From Rhodobacteraceae bacterium NBU2976 (lineage in GTDB: Bacteria > Pseudomonadota > Alphaproteobacteria > Rhodobacterales > Rhodobacteraceae), in contig JALPRQ010000001.1 of the NCBI GenBank assembly GCA_023630215.1, positions 1,116,001 through 1,180,000 on the forward strand: a stretch of DNA of 64,000 bases. Reading direction: 5' to 3'. A program made the position numbers and the translations under genes. Positions 33,064 through 41,509 of the stretch are shown here, piece after piece (positions within the stretch are counted from its first letter, which is position 1; each line of letters starts with the position of its first letter). The notes beneath the pieces were generated by a model. That model made no database searches. It saw only the letters and a program-made list of their open reading frames with translations, and was not told the DNA's origin.

Positions 33064-33786
33064 ATGAACAAATTGATCCTCGCGGCAACAATTGCCGCTC
33101 TGACTGCCGGGGCGGCATCCGCCCAGACCGTGCGCATGGGGACCGAGGGGGCCTACCCTCCGTATAACTTCATCAATGACGATGGCGAAGTTGACGGTTT
33201 CGAGCGCGAGCTGGGTGACCTGCTGTGCGAAATGGCGGAACTGGATTGCGAATGGGTCACGAATGATTGGGACAGCATCATCCCGAACCTCGTGTCCGGC
33301 AACTACGACACGATCATCGCGGGGATGAGCATCACCGACGAGCGTGACGAAGTGATCGATTTCACGCAAAACTACATCCCGCCAGCAGCGTCCGCCTATG
33401 TCGCATTGGCTGACGATGTTGACCTGATGGGTGGCGTAATCGCAGCTCAGACGGCAACTATTCAGGCCGGTTACGTTGCCGAATCCGGCGCGACGCTGGT
33501 GGAATATGCAACGCCTGATGAAACTATTGCCGCTGTCCGCAATGGTGAGGCTGATGCGGTTCTGGCCGACAAGGACTTCCTTGTTCCGATCGTCGCGGAA
33601 TCCGGTGGCGAGCTGATGTTTGTTGGCGATGATGTGCCGCTGGGTGGTGGTGTTGGCATGGGTCTTCGTGAAAGCGATGCCGAGCTGAAAGCCAAGTTTG
33701 ACGCCGCGATTGGCGAACTGAAAGCCAACGGCACGCTGAACGAGATGATCACCCGCTGGTTCGGCGAAGAAGCCGCAACCTACTAA
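33064..33786 (+). CDS. Polar amino-acid ABC transporter, periplasmic binding protein
   Basis: Solute-binding protein of 240 residues. A signal peptide (MNKLILAATIAALTAGAASA) precedes a type II binding fold with MGTEGAYPPYNFINDDGEVDGFE, WDSIIPNLVSGNYDTIIAGMSI and the ERxEVIDFT-type block DERDEVIDFTQNY (quoted in short parts). These are marks of the HisJ/ArtJ amino-acid family. The start at 33064 follows AAGGAGACC. The ligand cannot be fixed from sequence; basic or polar amino acids are likely. A strong hairpin follows the stop. Confidence 0.93.
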   Translation: MNKLILAATIAALTAGAASAQTVRMGTEGAYPPYNFINDDGEVDGFERELGDLLCEMAELDCEWVTNDWDSIIPNLVSGNYDTIIAGMSITDERDEVIDFTQNYIPPAASAYVALADDVDLMGGVIAAQTATIQAGYVAESGATLVEYATPDETIAAVRNGEADAVLADKDFLVPIVAESGGELMFVGDDVPLGGGVGMGLRESDAELKAKFDAAIGELKANGTLNEMITRWFGEEAATY

Positions 33787-33794
33787 GAAACGGA

Positions 33795-33817
33795 GGGCGG
33801 GGCACGACGCCCCGCCC
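33795..33817 (+). other. Strong intercistronic hairpin after the binding-protein gene
   Basis: GGGCGGGGC and GCCCCGCCC form a perfect 9-bp all-GC stem with loop ACGAC, nine bases after the stop codon. There is no T tract. Such hairpins after binding-protein genes generally stabilise the upstream message or reduce expression downstream. It mirrors the hairpin between nrtA and nrtB. Confidence 0.65.
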
Positions 33818-33829
33818 ACGCCAATCAGG

Positions 33830-34183
33830 ATGTTCTACGAAAAATGTCTCTATGTTACGCGACCGGAGCAGATTGAATCCAAAGGGCTGTGGTCTGCTTT
33901 TACAGTCATAACCCGCTACGTCGAGCGGAGCGATCACGACAGGATGTGCGTCCGATGTAACGAATGTGGGCAGCTATATTTCTTGGAAATGCTTGAGAGT
34001 GGATGGATGTCGGGAGCAGAAGTAACCTATTACACACTCATTCCAGTCGAAGCCGAGGAAGATGCTGCTCTTTTCAAAGATTTGCCTGATTACGAAATCC
34101 TCGCAATTTTCCCGAGATTGCAGCGAGCAGAATGCGAAGGCGTTGCCGAGTCATGGCACTGGATGGGAATAGTGAGCGAATAA
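33830..34183 (+). CDS. Unknown small protein inside the amino-acid transporter unit
   Basis: Soluble protein of 117 residues with no signal peptide. I do not recognise it. A cysteine cluster CVRCNECGQLYF (about 40-51) resembles one knuckle of a zinc ribbon, but no second CxxC is present. The C-terminal half is acidic and contains PVEAEEDAALFKDLP and a tryptophan pair ESWHWMG. It starts 12 bases after the intercistronic hairpin and ends four bases before the first permease. Such an insertion between binding protein and permeases is unusual for this transporter class. Confidence 0.65.
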   Translation: MFYEKCLYVTRPEQIESKGLWSAFTVITRYVERSDHDRMCVRCNECGQLYFLEMLESGWMSGAEVTYYTLIPVEAEEDAALFKDLPDYEILAIFPRLQRAECEGVAESWHWMGIVSE

Positions 34184-34187
34184 TCTG

Positions 34188-35069
34188 ATGTTTTCCTATT
34201 GCGCCGATCCTGACAGTATCGAAGGTCTGACGTGGCTGAGTTGCTACCTCACCACGGGAAAACATTTCGCCTTTTATCGCAGCATTTTGGTCGTACTGGC
34301 CTTGTTGGCGATGGCCGCCCCCTTGGCGATGGCGTTCGGGTTCCTCGGCGCGATGGCGCGTCGTGCGGCGTTTGCGCCTTTGCGTTGGTTCGGCGCGATC
34401 TACACCAACATGGTGCGGGGCGTTCCCGATATCATATTCTTCCTGTTCGTGCCGATTGCGCTGGATCAGGCACTGGAATGGATACGACATCAGGTAAAGT
34501 GCCCTGATTGGACGGAACCTGTCCGGCAAGGCAACGACTTTGTTGTCTGCGCAGCAGCGAAACTGCCGCTTGGTTCCTCGCCGCAATGGGTGCACGAGAC
34601 CTATGGATTTTTTACCGCTCTTGTGGCGTTTGCGATTGTCTTCGGCGCTTTTGCGGCAAATACGCTTTATGGTGCGATGAACGCCGTCCCGCGTGCGCAG
34701 CTGGAAACCGCCGAGGCGTTCGGAATGACCGAGAGAAAAGTGTTCTGGCGCATCCTTGTCCCACAAATGTGGATTTACGCGCTGCCGGGTCTGTCAAACC
34801 TGTGGATGATCCTGATCAAGGCGACACCTTTGCTGTTCCTACTGGGGGTCGAGGACATCGTCTATTGGGCGCGCGAATTGGGGGGATCGAAAACCTCGCA
34901 ATTTGATTATCCCCATCCCGACTGGCGCATATACTACTTTTTGGCATTGCTGGTGTTTTACCTATTGATGACCTGGGGGTCGGAAAAGGTTTTGGGCCGC
35001 ATCACACGCCGACTTTCCCATGGTCAGGCAACGGCGGGGGGCGAACGCCTCCGAAAGGCGGCGGCATGA
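34188..35069 (+). CDS. Polar amino-acid ABC transporter permease, first subunit
   Basis: Membrane permease of 293 residues in the HisQ/HisM family, longer than the usual 220-240 because of an inserted soluble loop (about residues 85-138, including CPDWTEPVRQGNDFVVCAAA). RGVPDIIFFLF corresponds to the family RGTPLLVQLF block, and the coupling region is ETAEAFGMTERKVFWRILVPQ. It overlaps the second permease by four bases. It pairs with that protein and the ATPase at 32274. Confidence 0.9.
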   Translation: MFSYCADPDSIEGLTWLSCYLTTGKHFAFYRSILVVLALLAMAAPLAMAFGFLGAMARRAAFAPLRWFGAIYTNMVRGVPDIIFFLFVPIALDQALEWIRHQVKCPDWTEPVRQGNDFVVCAAAKLPLGSSPQWVHETYGFFTALVAFAIVFGAFAANTLYGAMNAVPRAQLETAEAFGMTERKVFWRILVPQMWIYALPGLSNLWMILIKATPLLFLLGVEDIVYWARELGGSKTSQFDYPHPDWRIYYFLALLVFYLLMTWGSEKVLGRITRRLSHGQATAGGERLRKAAA

Positions 35070-35917
35070 TCTGCGGCGAGGCCATTTCCAAATATGCATT
35101 GCGGGCGGTGACGTCGAATCCGGATTATGTTGAACGGCTGTTACCGCGCACGGATTTCCCGCTATGTGATCAGGTGGTATTAATCGGGTCTGGCCTGATC
35201 TGGAATATCTATTACGCCGTATTGGCGCTGTTCTTTGGCTTCTTTTTTGCAACTGCGATTGCGGTTGCCAAGGCCAGCCAACAACCTGTTCTGTCATGGC
35301 TGGCGCGGACATTCATTTTTATCTTCCGCGGCTCGCCGCTCTTCATCCAGTTTTTCTTGGCCTACGAGACCTTTACCCTGATCCCCAAAGTTGGCATCGA
35401 TATTCCGCTGGGGTTCACAACAATCACCGCGGAAACGGCCTGGCTGACCCGGGCTTGGCTGGGGGCGCTGATTGTGTTGTTCCTGAATACGTCAGCCTAC
35501 AGCGCCGAGATTTTTTATGGCGCTCTGCAATCGATTCCCAAAGGCGATATCGAGGCGGCGGATGCCTATGGCCTGTCCGGGTTCAAACGGTTTCGGCGGG
35601 TAATATTTCCCTCAATGTTGCGGCTGGCTTGGCCCAGTTACACGAACGAAGCAATCTTTCTGTTCCACGCAACGACGCTTGTCTATTTCAGCGGCTTCCC
35701 GGCTTGGCGGCAAAGCGCGGATGCGCTCTATTATGCGAATTATTTTGCCGACAAGACGTTCAACCCGTTCGTGGCCTATCCGATTATCGCGGTCTATTTC
35801 ATCCTGTTCACGCTGCTGATTATTGGGCTGTTTGGTCTGGTGAATACGCGGCTCAATCGCCATTTGCCCGCTGATCACCGCCGCAAGTTCACATTCCGTC
35901 CCACCTTGATCCGTTAA
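35066..35917 (+). CDS. Polar amino-acid ABC transporter permease, second subunit
   Basis: Membrane permease of 283 residues in the HisM family. Marks are FIFIFRGSPLFIQFFL (the RGTPLLVQ block), a periplasmic loop, and the coupling region DIEAADAYGLSGFKRFRRVIFPSM (in parts: EAADAYGLS). It begins at an ATG overlapping the previous stop (ATGA) and shares its stop tetranucleotide TTAA with the convergent pseudouridine synthase gene. Confidence 0.9.
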   Translation: MICGEAISKYALRAVTSNPDYVERLLPRTDFPLCDQVVLIGSGLIWNIYYAVLALFFGFFFATAIAVAKASQQPVLSWLARTFIFIFRGSPLFIQFFLAYETFTLIPKVGIDIPLGFTTITAETAWLTRAWLGALIVLFLNTSAYSAEIFYGALQSIPKGDIEAADAYGLSGFKRFRRVIFPSMLRLAWPSYTNEAIFLFHATTLVYFSGFPAWRQSADALYYANYFADKTFNPFVAYPIIAVYFILFTLLIIGLFGLVNTRLNRHLPADHRRKFTFRPTLIR

Positions 35918-36567
35918 AAAGGCACGACAGACGAAAAACGCAGGCGCTGACCGGTTTCGGGATGGGTCACAACCAATTCTGTGGAATGCAGATGCAGTCG
36001 ATCCGCCGCTGTCAGGGCGGCGCCTTCGGCATAAAAGCGATCCCCGATGATCGGAGCCCCCATCGCCAACATATGCACCCGCAACTGATGTGTGCGCCCC
36101 GTATAGGGTTCAAGACGCAGATAGGTCGTTCGCGCGCGCCGCTCTAACACCTCGAAATTCGTGCGTGATGGTTTGCCATGCTTGAAGCTGACCTTTTGTT
36201 TGGGTTTCTTTTCCCAATCGACGATGATCGGAAGATCGACATATCCGCGTTCTGCCGCAACATGTCCCCAGACTTCTGCAGTATAAAATTTCGAAGTTTC
36301 CCGGTTTTCGAACTGTATTCCCAATGCTCTCCGCGCTGATTTGGTGCGTGCAAATACCATTACGCCTGACGTCGCGTGATCCAGCCGATGCACCAACTGG
36401 ATGCCGGGATAGACCTCGCGCAAGCGACTTTCCAGACAATCAGCCAGATGCGGGTCTTTGCCGGGAACAGTTAGAAGGTCAGCCGGTTTATTCACCGCAA
36501 CCAGATGTTCGTCCTCGTAAACAATCTCTAATGGGCCGGTTGGCGGGTTGTAGTCCGGATGATTCAC
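35914..36567 (-). CDS. RluA-family pseudouridine synthase
   Basis: RNA pseudouridine synthase of 217 residues that isomerises uridines in rRNA or tRNA. The catalytic aspartate is in the HRLDHATSGVMVFA motif, and the family blocks VVNKPADLLTVPG-like (AVNKPADLLTVPG), LEPYTGRTHQLRVHM and IIGDRFYA are present. It lacks an N-terminal S4 domain, as in the RluA/RluC-short group. It overlaps bolA by four bases. The target position is not deducible. Confidence 0.92.
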   Translation of the reverse strand: MNHPDYNPPTGPLEIVYEDEHLVAVNKPADLLTVPGKDPHLADCLESRLREVYPGIQLVHRLDHATSGVMVFARTKSARRALGIQFENRETSKFYTAEVWGHVAAERGYVDLPIIVDWEKKPKQKVSFKHGKPSRTNFEVLERRARTTYLRLEPYTGRTHQLRVHMLAMGAPIIGDRFYAEGAALTAADRLHLHSTELVVTHPETGQRLRFSSVVPF

Positions 36568-36821
36568 GCCGAGATATCCAGTGCCAAGGCGTGCACGCGT
36601 TCTTCAATTTCTGCCGCCAGAACCTTGTAAACTGCACGCTGGCGGGCCACTCGGGACATATCGGCGAAGGTATCCGATTTCATGACCACCTTGAAATGCG
36701 TTTCACCGCCTTCGCGATAACCACCATGGCCGCGGTGTTTTTCGCTTTCGTCAATCACTTCCAGATGGCTGGGAGCGAAAGCTTTGGTTAACTTTTGCGT
36801 TATTCTCTCGCTGTAGGTCAT
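36564..36821 (-). CDS. BolA family protein
   Basis: BolA-fold protein of 85 residues. It has the typical YSERITQKLTKAFAPSHLEV start, a His-containing loop DESEKHRGHGGYREGGETHF, and FKVVMKSDTF with RVARQRAVYKVL in the second half. BolA proteins partner monothiol glutaredoxins in iron-sulfur handling. I chose the ATG at 36821 with GGAGCGC seven bases upstream; the upstream in-frame extension is not conserved. Position next to a J-domain gene and the cobST genes is frequent in alphaproteobacteria. Confidence 0.92.
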   Translation of the reverse strand: MTYSERITQKLTKAFAPSHLEVIDESEKHRGHGGYREGGETHFKVVMKSDTFADMSRVARQRAVYKVLAAEIEERVHALALDISA

Positions 36822-36916
36822 ATGCGCTCCGAAAATTTCCATATCGGGTCTTGGAACCCTGCGCACAAGGTGTATTGTGTTCGCCCTGAGTCGAAAAGGT
36901 GAAAGGATAGCCGAAC

Positions 36917-37573
36917 ATGGCCCAGCGCTCGCCGTTTGATTTTGACATTTCGGTCTCGGCCGACAAGAAGCGCCGCGCAAAGAAACGTGGCCTGTCAGGA
37001 GCTATCGAAACCTCCGCCCGCCAGTGCGAACATGACGGCTGTCAGGAGGCAGGGAAGTTCCGCGCCCCCAAAAGCCCCGATAATCTCGAAGACTTTTTCT
37101 GGTTCTGCAAGGATCATATCCGCGAATATAACAAGAAGTGGAACTTCTTCGAAAACCACTCGACAGAGGAGTTGGAGGAGCAGGTCAATTCCGACCGTGT
37201 CTGGGGTCGCGACACCAAACCGTTCAAGGAAACGATCCGTCGCAAGTCGGTCGATGGCCACCCCGAGGGGCAGGCATTCAAGCGTTTCGGCTTTGATGAC
37301 CCCTATGAAGTGCTCGGCGACAATGCGACCATCAATCCCGCATCCGGTGCGCGTGCCCAACAACGCCGCCTGCCCGCCACCGAACGCAAGGCACTGGAAA
37401 TTCTGGGTGCCGAGGATACGATGACCAAGGCCGAACTGCGCAAAGCCTATAAATCCATGGTCAAGGCGATGCACCCTGATCTGAATGGCGGCCGCCGTGA
37501 CGACGAGGAACGTCTGGCCGAGGTCGTCTGGGCATGGGAACAGCTAAAGGACAGCCGCTCGTTTCGGGATTAA
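36917..37573 (+). CDS. J-domain (DnaJ-like) protein
   Basis: Protein of 218 residues with a C-terminal J domain (about 156-216): ALEILGAEDTMTKAELRKAY, then the HPD motif in MVKAMHPDLNGG. The N-terminal part has ARQCEHDGCQEAGKFRAP and WFCKDHIREYNKKWNFFE, a conserved Cys/His pattern seen in this family of alphaproteobacterial J proteins. It would stimulate a DnaK-type chaperone; the client is unknown. It is divergent from bolA and convergent with the multicopper oxidase gene (shared TTAA). Confidence 0.9.
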   Translation: MAQRSPFDFDISVSADKKRRAKKRGLSGAIETSARQCEHDGCQEAGKFRAPKSPDNLEDFFWFCKDHIREYNKKWNFFENHSTEELEEQVNSDRVWGRDTKPFKETIRRKSVDGHPEGQAFKRFGFDDPYEVLGDNATINPASGARAQQRRLPATERKALEILGAEDTMTKAELRKAYKSMVKAMHPDLNGGRRDDEERLAEVVWAWEQLKDSRSFRD

Positions 37574-38934
37574 ACGTAGCGCAAACTGGTCATCATACCC
37601 GCTGCCATATGATACAAGTTGTGACAATGCAGTGGCCACTCACCGGGGTTGTTTGCATCAAACGCCACGACAACCTGTTGCATTGGGGATACGATCACTG
37701 TGTCGCGGATCGGTCCAGTAAGCCGTTGATCCGGAGCGATTAACTGGAAATGGTGGCCATGCAGATGGATCGGGTGGGACATCATCGTGGCGTTTCGAAT
37801 CAACATCAACACCCGCTCTCCTGCCTGCACTTCCAGTGGCGTATGAGCCTCGTGGCTTTCCCCGTTCAGCCCCCAGTTAAACTGCATCATGTTGCCAGTC
37901 AGGTTTAGCGTCAGCTGGCGGTTGGGTTTGCGCGCCGGTAAAGGGTCCAGCGCCTTCAGAACCGTATCCTGTGCGCCACGAACCGGGTCAGCGATAGTAT
38001 CTGCATCCACCGACAGCTTTTTGATCCGCGCCCCTGGGGTCGCCAGCACCAGACCTGTGCGGGCGGTCAATCCTTCGACCTGTGCGAAAATTGGAAAAGC
38101 GCCAGCGGACGGCAATTGCAATTCGATATCCAGTCGTTGCGCGATACCGATTTCAAACCGTGACCCAGTCATTGGCGCGCATTCTCGACCGTCGGTCGCG
38201 ACCAGCGCCCCGCTTAATCCGCCTAGGTCAATCCAGAAATTGCTGGACGCTGCCCCGTTGATAATTCGCAACCGGACACGGGAGGATGGGTCAATGGTTA
38301 CAATCTCCGGATCATCAAGTGTCCGGTCATTGGTCAGAAACGCGTCATATTCGACATCGTTAAGGTCCATCATCATTTGCGAATGGTCCATCATCCCCAT
38401 TTCGCCCTGCAACAGCCCCTCCATAATCTCGACCGCCGGGGTGAAGCTGAAATCGTGGAGCATCATCACAACTTCCTGCAAATCTGCCTGCTCGTCGCTA
38501 GCGGACCGCACGATCAAAGGCGCGGCCAGCAGGTGCTGTTCCTGCAACCCGTGATGCGAGTGGACCCAGTTCGTCCCAGCATAGGGTAGGTCAAACTCGT
38601 AATCATAATCCTGCCCGTCCGGTATCAACGGTTGTGAGGTATGACTGCCATCCAATTCCACCGGTGGAACCAGCCCGTGCCAATGCAGCACTGTTGGCTC
38701 GCCCATCCGGTTCATCACCCTGACATGAAACCCGTCGGCCTGATTCAGCACCAACCCCGATTGCCCGCGTTCGTTCAGAATGCCAAACACTGTCGCCGCG
38801 CGCCCGTTCACGTCCAGCACGCGGGTACTGGTGGTCAGGGTTTCGCGTGGATGGGTCTGGGCAATCAAGGATCTGGGGGACAGCGCGACCAGCGCACCCA
38901 TCGACAAAACCTGACGGCGGTTAGGTGTAAACAT
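37570..38934 (-). CDS. Multicopper oxidase, Tat-exported, copper-inducible
   Basis: Periplasmic three-domain multicopper oxidase of 454 residues, probably a cuprous oxidase for copper tolerance (CueO/CutO-like role). A twin-arginine signal NRRQVLSMGAL opens the protein. Copper motifs are HWHG (84-87), HSHHG (125-129), HPIHLHGHH and HCHNLYHM, the last including the type 1 site with an axial Met. A Met-rich stretch (about 175-190, GEMGMMDHSQMMMD) is the kind that binds Cu(I). A CueR-type promoter lies directly upstream, supporting the copper role. Confidence 0.92.
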   Translation of the reverse strand: MFTPNRRQVLSMGALVALSPRSLIAQTHPRETLTTSTRVLDVNGRAATVFGILNERGQSGLVLNQADGFHVRVMNRMGEPTVLHWHGLVPPVELDGSHTSQPLIPDGQDYDYEFDLPYAGTNWVHSHHGLQEQHLLAAPLIVRSASDEQADLQEVVMMLHDFSFTPAVEIMEGLLQGEMGMMDHSQMMMDLNDVEYDAFLTNDRTLDDPEIVTIDPSSRVRLRIINGAASSNFWIDLGGLSGALVATDGRECAPMTGSRFEIGIAQRLDIELQLPSAGAFPIFAQVEGLTARTGLVLATPGARIKKLSVDADTIADPVRGAQDTVLKALDPLPARKPNRQLTLNLTGNMMQFNWGLNGESHEAHTPLEVQAGERVLMLIRNATMMSHPIHLHGHHFQLIAPDQRLTGPIRDTVIVSPMQQVVVAFDANNPGEWPLHCHNLYHMAAGMMTSLRYV

Positions 38935-38961
38935 GCGTGATTCCTTTGATCTTAAAAAGCG

Positions 38962-38992
38962 ACTATCGCGTCTCCAGTTGGAGGAAGGTCAA
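38962..38992 (-). promoter_or_regulatory. MerR/CueR-type copper promoter of the multicopper oxidase gene
   Basis: Read on the minus strand: TTGACC (38992-38987), a 19-base spacer, then GATAGT (38967-38962). The long 19-bp spacer and the TTGACCTTCC...CTGGA pattern match copper-responsive CueR promoters such as E. coli copA. The spacer holds the dyad CTCCA-AC-TGGAG. The start codon is 28 bases further on, with AAGGAA as ribosome site. A second such promoter precedes copA at 63.5 kb. Confidence 0.8.
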
Positions 38993-39016
38993 GTCACGAA
39001 ATGGCGACCCAAGTCG

Positions 39017-39433
39017 CTATCCGTCCCGTCCAGGCTCGTCCGCATTATCAGAAAATAGCGCAATCTTGTTGCCTTGAGGATCACGCAGATAACACACATA
39101 GAAATTCGGCCCATAGGCATCGCGAAACCCCGGTGCCCCATCATCGCGTCCTCCGGCCTCTATCGCCGCCGTATGAAGATCACGCACCTGTTTTTGGTTT
39201 TGCGCCTGAAACGCCACCATATTCCCGTTTCCGGCGACCGCCGCCATTCCGTCGAAAGGATACTTGACATAGAAATCCGGTAGGACCTGTGGCTGACCCG
39301 GCGCCACAGGCAACGAATAACTCAGCTCCCCATGGTAATAATCCAGATGGAAGCCAAGTGCGGGAAGAAAAGAGTCATAAAACCGTTCTGCCAAAGCCAT
39401 ATCGTCAACGCCGACGGTAACATACGCAATCAT
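39017..39433 (-). CDS. VOC (glyoxalase/bleomycin-resistance) family protein
   Basis: Protein of 138 residues of the vicinal oxygen chelate fold, starting MIAYVTVGVDDMALAERFYD with FYVKYPFDG, NGNMVAFQAQN and the C-terminal YVCYLRDPQGNKIALF. Potential metal ligands are present (His in HTAAIEAGG is in the helix; Glu is not obvious at the usual end, where ALF follows). The substrate is unknown. I chose the ATG at 39433, preceded by GAGGGAGGG; longer in-frame sequence upstream is not protein-like for this family. Confidence 0.85.
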   Translation of the reverse strand: MIAYVTVGVDDMALAERFYDSFLPALGFHLDYYHGELSYSLPVAPGQPQVLPDFYVKYPFDGMAAVAGNGNMVAFQAQNQKQVRDLHTAAIEAGGRDDGAPGFRDAYGPNFYVCYLRDPQGNKIALFSDNADEPGRDG

Positions 39434-39593
39434 CAATCCCTCCCTCGTGTGGTGATTAAAGTGACTATAGACCAAGCCAACCCGAATTGGCGACTCAGCG
39501 CCGCGCCCCCCTTGCACCCATCCCCAGAATCCTCCAAAAGCGGTGTTTGAACCGGATGTGTCCGCGTCCGAGGGTAAATAATGGATATATGTG

Positions 39594-40565
39594 ATGGCTG
39601 ATCTGCAGAAACCGACCGAAGATTTTTCCGTGCGTGAGCTGTTCGGAATAGATAGCGACATGCATGTGAAAGGCTTTGCGGACCGGACCGACCGCGTGCC
39701 TGAAATCGACAGCACTTATAAGTTCGACCCCGAAACTACGCTGGCGATCCTGGCGGGATTTCGCAACAACCGTCGTGTGATGATCCAAGGCTATCACGGA
39801 ACCGGGAAATCGACCCATATCGAACAGACGGCGGCGCGGCTGAACTGGCCGTGTGTTCGCGTCAACCTTGACAGCCATATCAGCCGTATCGACTTGATCG
39901 GTAAAGACGCGATCAAGCTGCGTGACGGCAAACAAGTGACCGAGTTTCAGGAGGGGATTCTGCCTTGGGCGCTGCGCAACCCCGTCGCAATCGTGTTCGA
40001 CGAATATGACGCCGGTCGCCCTGATGTCATGTTCGTGATCCAACGCGTGCTGGAGGTGGACGGGAAACTGACGCTACTGGACCAGAACGAGATTATCACG
40101 CCGCATCCGTCCTTCCGCCTATTTGCGACAGCGAATACGGTGGGACTGGGGGACACGACCGGACTTTACCACGGGGTTCAGCAAATTAACCAAGCACAGA
40201 TGGACCGCTGGTCGATCGTAGCGACACTGAACTACTTGTCCCACGATGCCGAGGTGGCGATCGTTCTGGGCAAAGCCCCGCATTACAATTCTGAGAAAGG
40301 TCGCGAGACGATCAACCACATGGTAACGGTTGCGGACCTGACGCGCACGGCGTTCATGAACGGCGATATTTCGACCGTTATGTCTCCGCGAACCGTCATC
40401 ACATGGGCGCAGAATGCCGAGATTTTCAAAGATGTCGGTTTTGCCTTCCGCCTGACCTTCCTGAACAAATGTGACGAGTTGGAACGCCAGACCGTTGCCG
40501 AGTTCTACCAGCGCTGCTTTGATGAAGAACTGCCCGAAAGTGCGGTCAGCCTTAGTCTTGGCTAA
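39594..40565 (+). CDS. cobS: Aerobic cobaltochelatase subunit CobS
   Basis: AAA+ ATPase of 323 residues which, with CobT, drives cobalt insertion into hydrogenobyrinic acid diamide by CobN in aerobic B12 synthesis. Walker A is GYHGTGKST (66-74), Walker B is [10 protein letters not shown], and the sensor region is [12 protein letters not shown]. The start [20 protein letters not shown] is family-typical; a GTG one codon earlier is in frame. cobT lies 1.1 kb downstream, separated by two unknown genes. CobN is not in the window. Confidence 0.96.
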   Translation: MADLQKPTEDFSVRELFGIDSDMHVKGFADRTDRVPEIDSTYKFDPETTLAILAGFRNNRRVMIQGYHGTGKSTHIEQTAARLNWPCVRVNLDSHISRIDLIGKDAIKLRDGKQVTEFQEGILPWALRNPVAIVFDEYDAGRPDVMFVIQRVLEVDGKLTLLDQNEIITPHPSFRLFATANTVGLGDTTGLYHGVQQINQAQMDRWSIVATLNYLSHDAEVAIVLGKAPHYNSEKGRETINHMVTVADLTRTAFMNGDISTVMSPRTVITWAQNAEIFKDVGFAFRLTFLNKCDELERQTVAEFYQRCFDEELPESAVSLSLG

Positions 40566-40631
40566 AGCTGTGTGGGACCTTTCGAAACAAGATAGGTGCG
40601 GTGAGGGAATACTCTCTCTGGTTCTTACTAA

Positions 40632-41060
40632 ATGCTAAGGTCGGAACATAAATCTGCAACACTTGGCGGTTTTGCCTTGTGTGTCATGTTGATGTCTTTT
40701 GGTGAGGCGACAGCCCAGTTTCGCGGATTTCGCCTGATCCCACTGGCGGAATCCTCTGATCCGATCAGCAGTGCGGACAGATTGGTGCGTTGTGCCGCAC
40801 TATATCAATATTTATCCGTTTTTGACGGGTCTCAGCGTGAGGCCTGGTCTGCCTTGTCCGCCGCTGCGAAAGCTGACGCCTTGGAAGCCGCAAAGGCAGA
40901 GATGCCCGCACGAACTGATGCCGACATTCTGGAACGTATCAATATGCTGGTCGTCGCCCGTGCCAACGATTATGTTGCCACGGTATTTGACGAGGCGGGC
41001 GACCCTTTGATTATTGAAAAAGATCTGGCCGCATGTGAGGCTGGGGTGGAGGTATCATGA
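40632..41060 (+). CDS. Unknown secreted protein, first of a tandem pair
   Basis: Protein of 142 residues with a probable signal peptide (hydrophobic residues about 12-24, ending GEATA). I do not recognise the family. It has two conserved cysteines, in LVRCAALYQYL and DLAACEAG, and is otherwise helical and alanine-rich. The next gene encodes a protein with the same pattern (IRCAAFYRSI and AFCTNLF), so the two are paralogues. They overlap by four bases (ATGA) and lie between cobS and cobT. Confidence 0.75.
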   Translation: MLRSEHKSATLGGFALCVMLMSFGEATAQFRGFRLIPLAESSDPISSADRLVRCAALYQYLSVFDGSQREAWSALSAAAKADALEAAKAEMPARTDADILERINMLVVARANDYVATVFDEAGDPLIIEKDLAACEAGVEVS

Positions 41061-41509
41061 AAAAACTCCTGATTGTACTATTGCTGGTGCCCGGATTTGG
41101 CCATGCACAATCCCAATCCGCCGAAGAATTCATGCGGATGTCCGAAATGATCCTTCCCAATGCTGACGTGGACTATCCGCCGATCCGCTGCGCGGCCTTT
41201 TACCGCTCGATTCATCTGCTGTTCGACGATACTCAGCTTGGCCCCGATGGCGATTGGAACATGCAGCAACTGGAACAAGCCTTTCGCGCCACGGCCGCGA
41301 TCGTGCGACAGGAGGATCGCGGGGTCAGCGAAACCGAAGCCCTTGAGAGTGTTGTCGAAGATATCGAGATCATGTCCGGTCTCTATCTGGAACGCTATCG
41401 CATCCTCGCGCAGCAAGGGGGCAATCCATTCGTCAGTGATCCGATGCTCACCGAGGATAATGCCTTTTGCACCAATCTGTTCCAAAGGATTGTCGCCGCC
41501 TATGAATAA
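41057..41509 (+). CDS. Unknown secreted protein, second of a tandem pair
   Basis: Protein of 150 residues with a clear signal peptide (MKKLLIVLLLVPGFGHAQS). It mirrors the preceding protein: cysteine in PPIRCAAFYRSIHLL, a helical middle, and a late block GGNPFVSDPMLTEDNAFC that aligns with AGDPLIIEKDLAACE upstream. The two cysteines in each probably form a disulfide in the periplasm (inference). It has no recognised domain. Whether it has any link to cobalt or B12 is unknown. Confidence 0.75.
   Translation: MKKLLIVLLLVPGFGHAQSQSAEEFMRMSEMILPNADVDYPPIRCAAFYRSIHLLFDDTQLGPDGDWNMQQLEQAFRATAAIVRQEDRGVSETEALESVVEDIEIMSGLYLERYRILAQQGGNPFVSDPMLTEDNAFCTNLFQRIVAAYE

Noticed and set aside
39434-39715. 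In-frame extension of the VOC protein upstream of 39433
   Set aside because: It runs antisense into cobS; the ATG at 39433 has a strong ribosome site and the family start.
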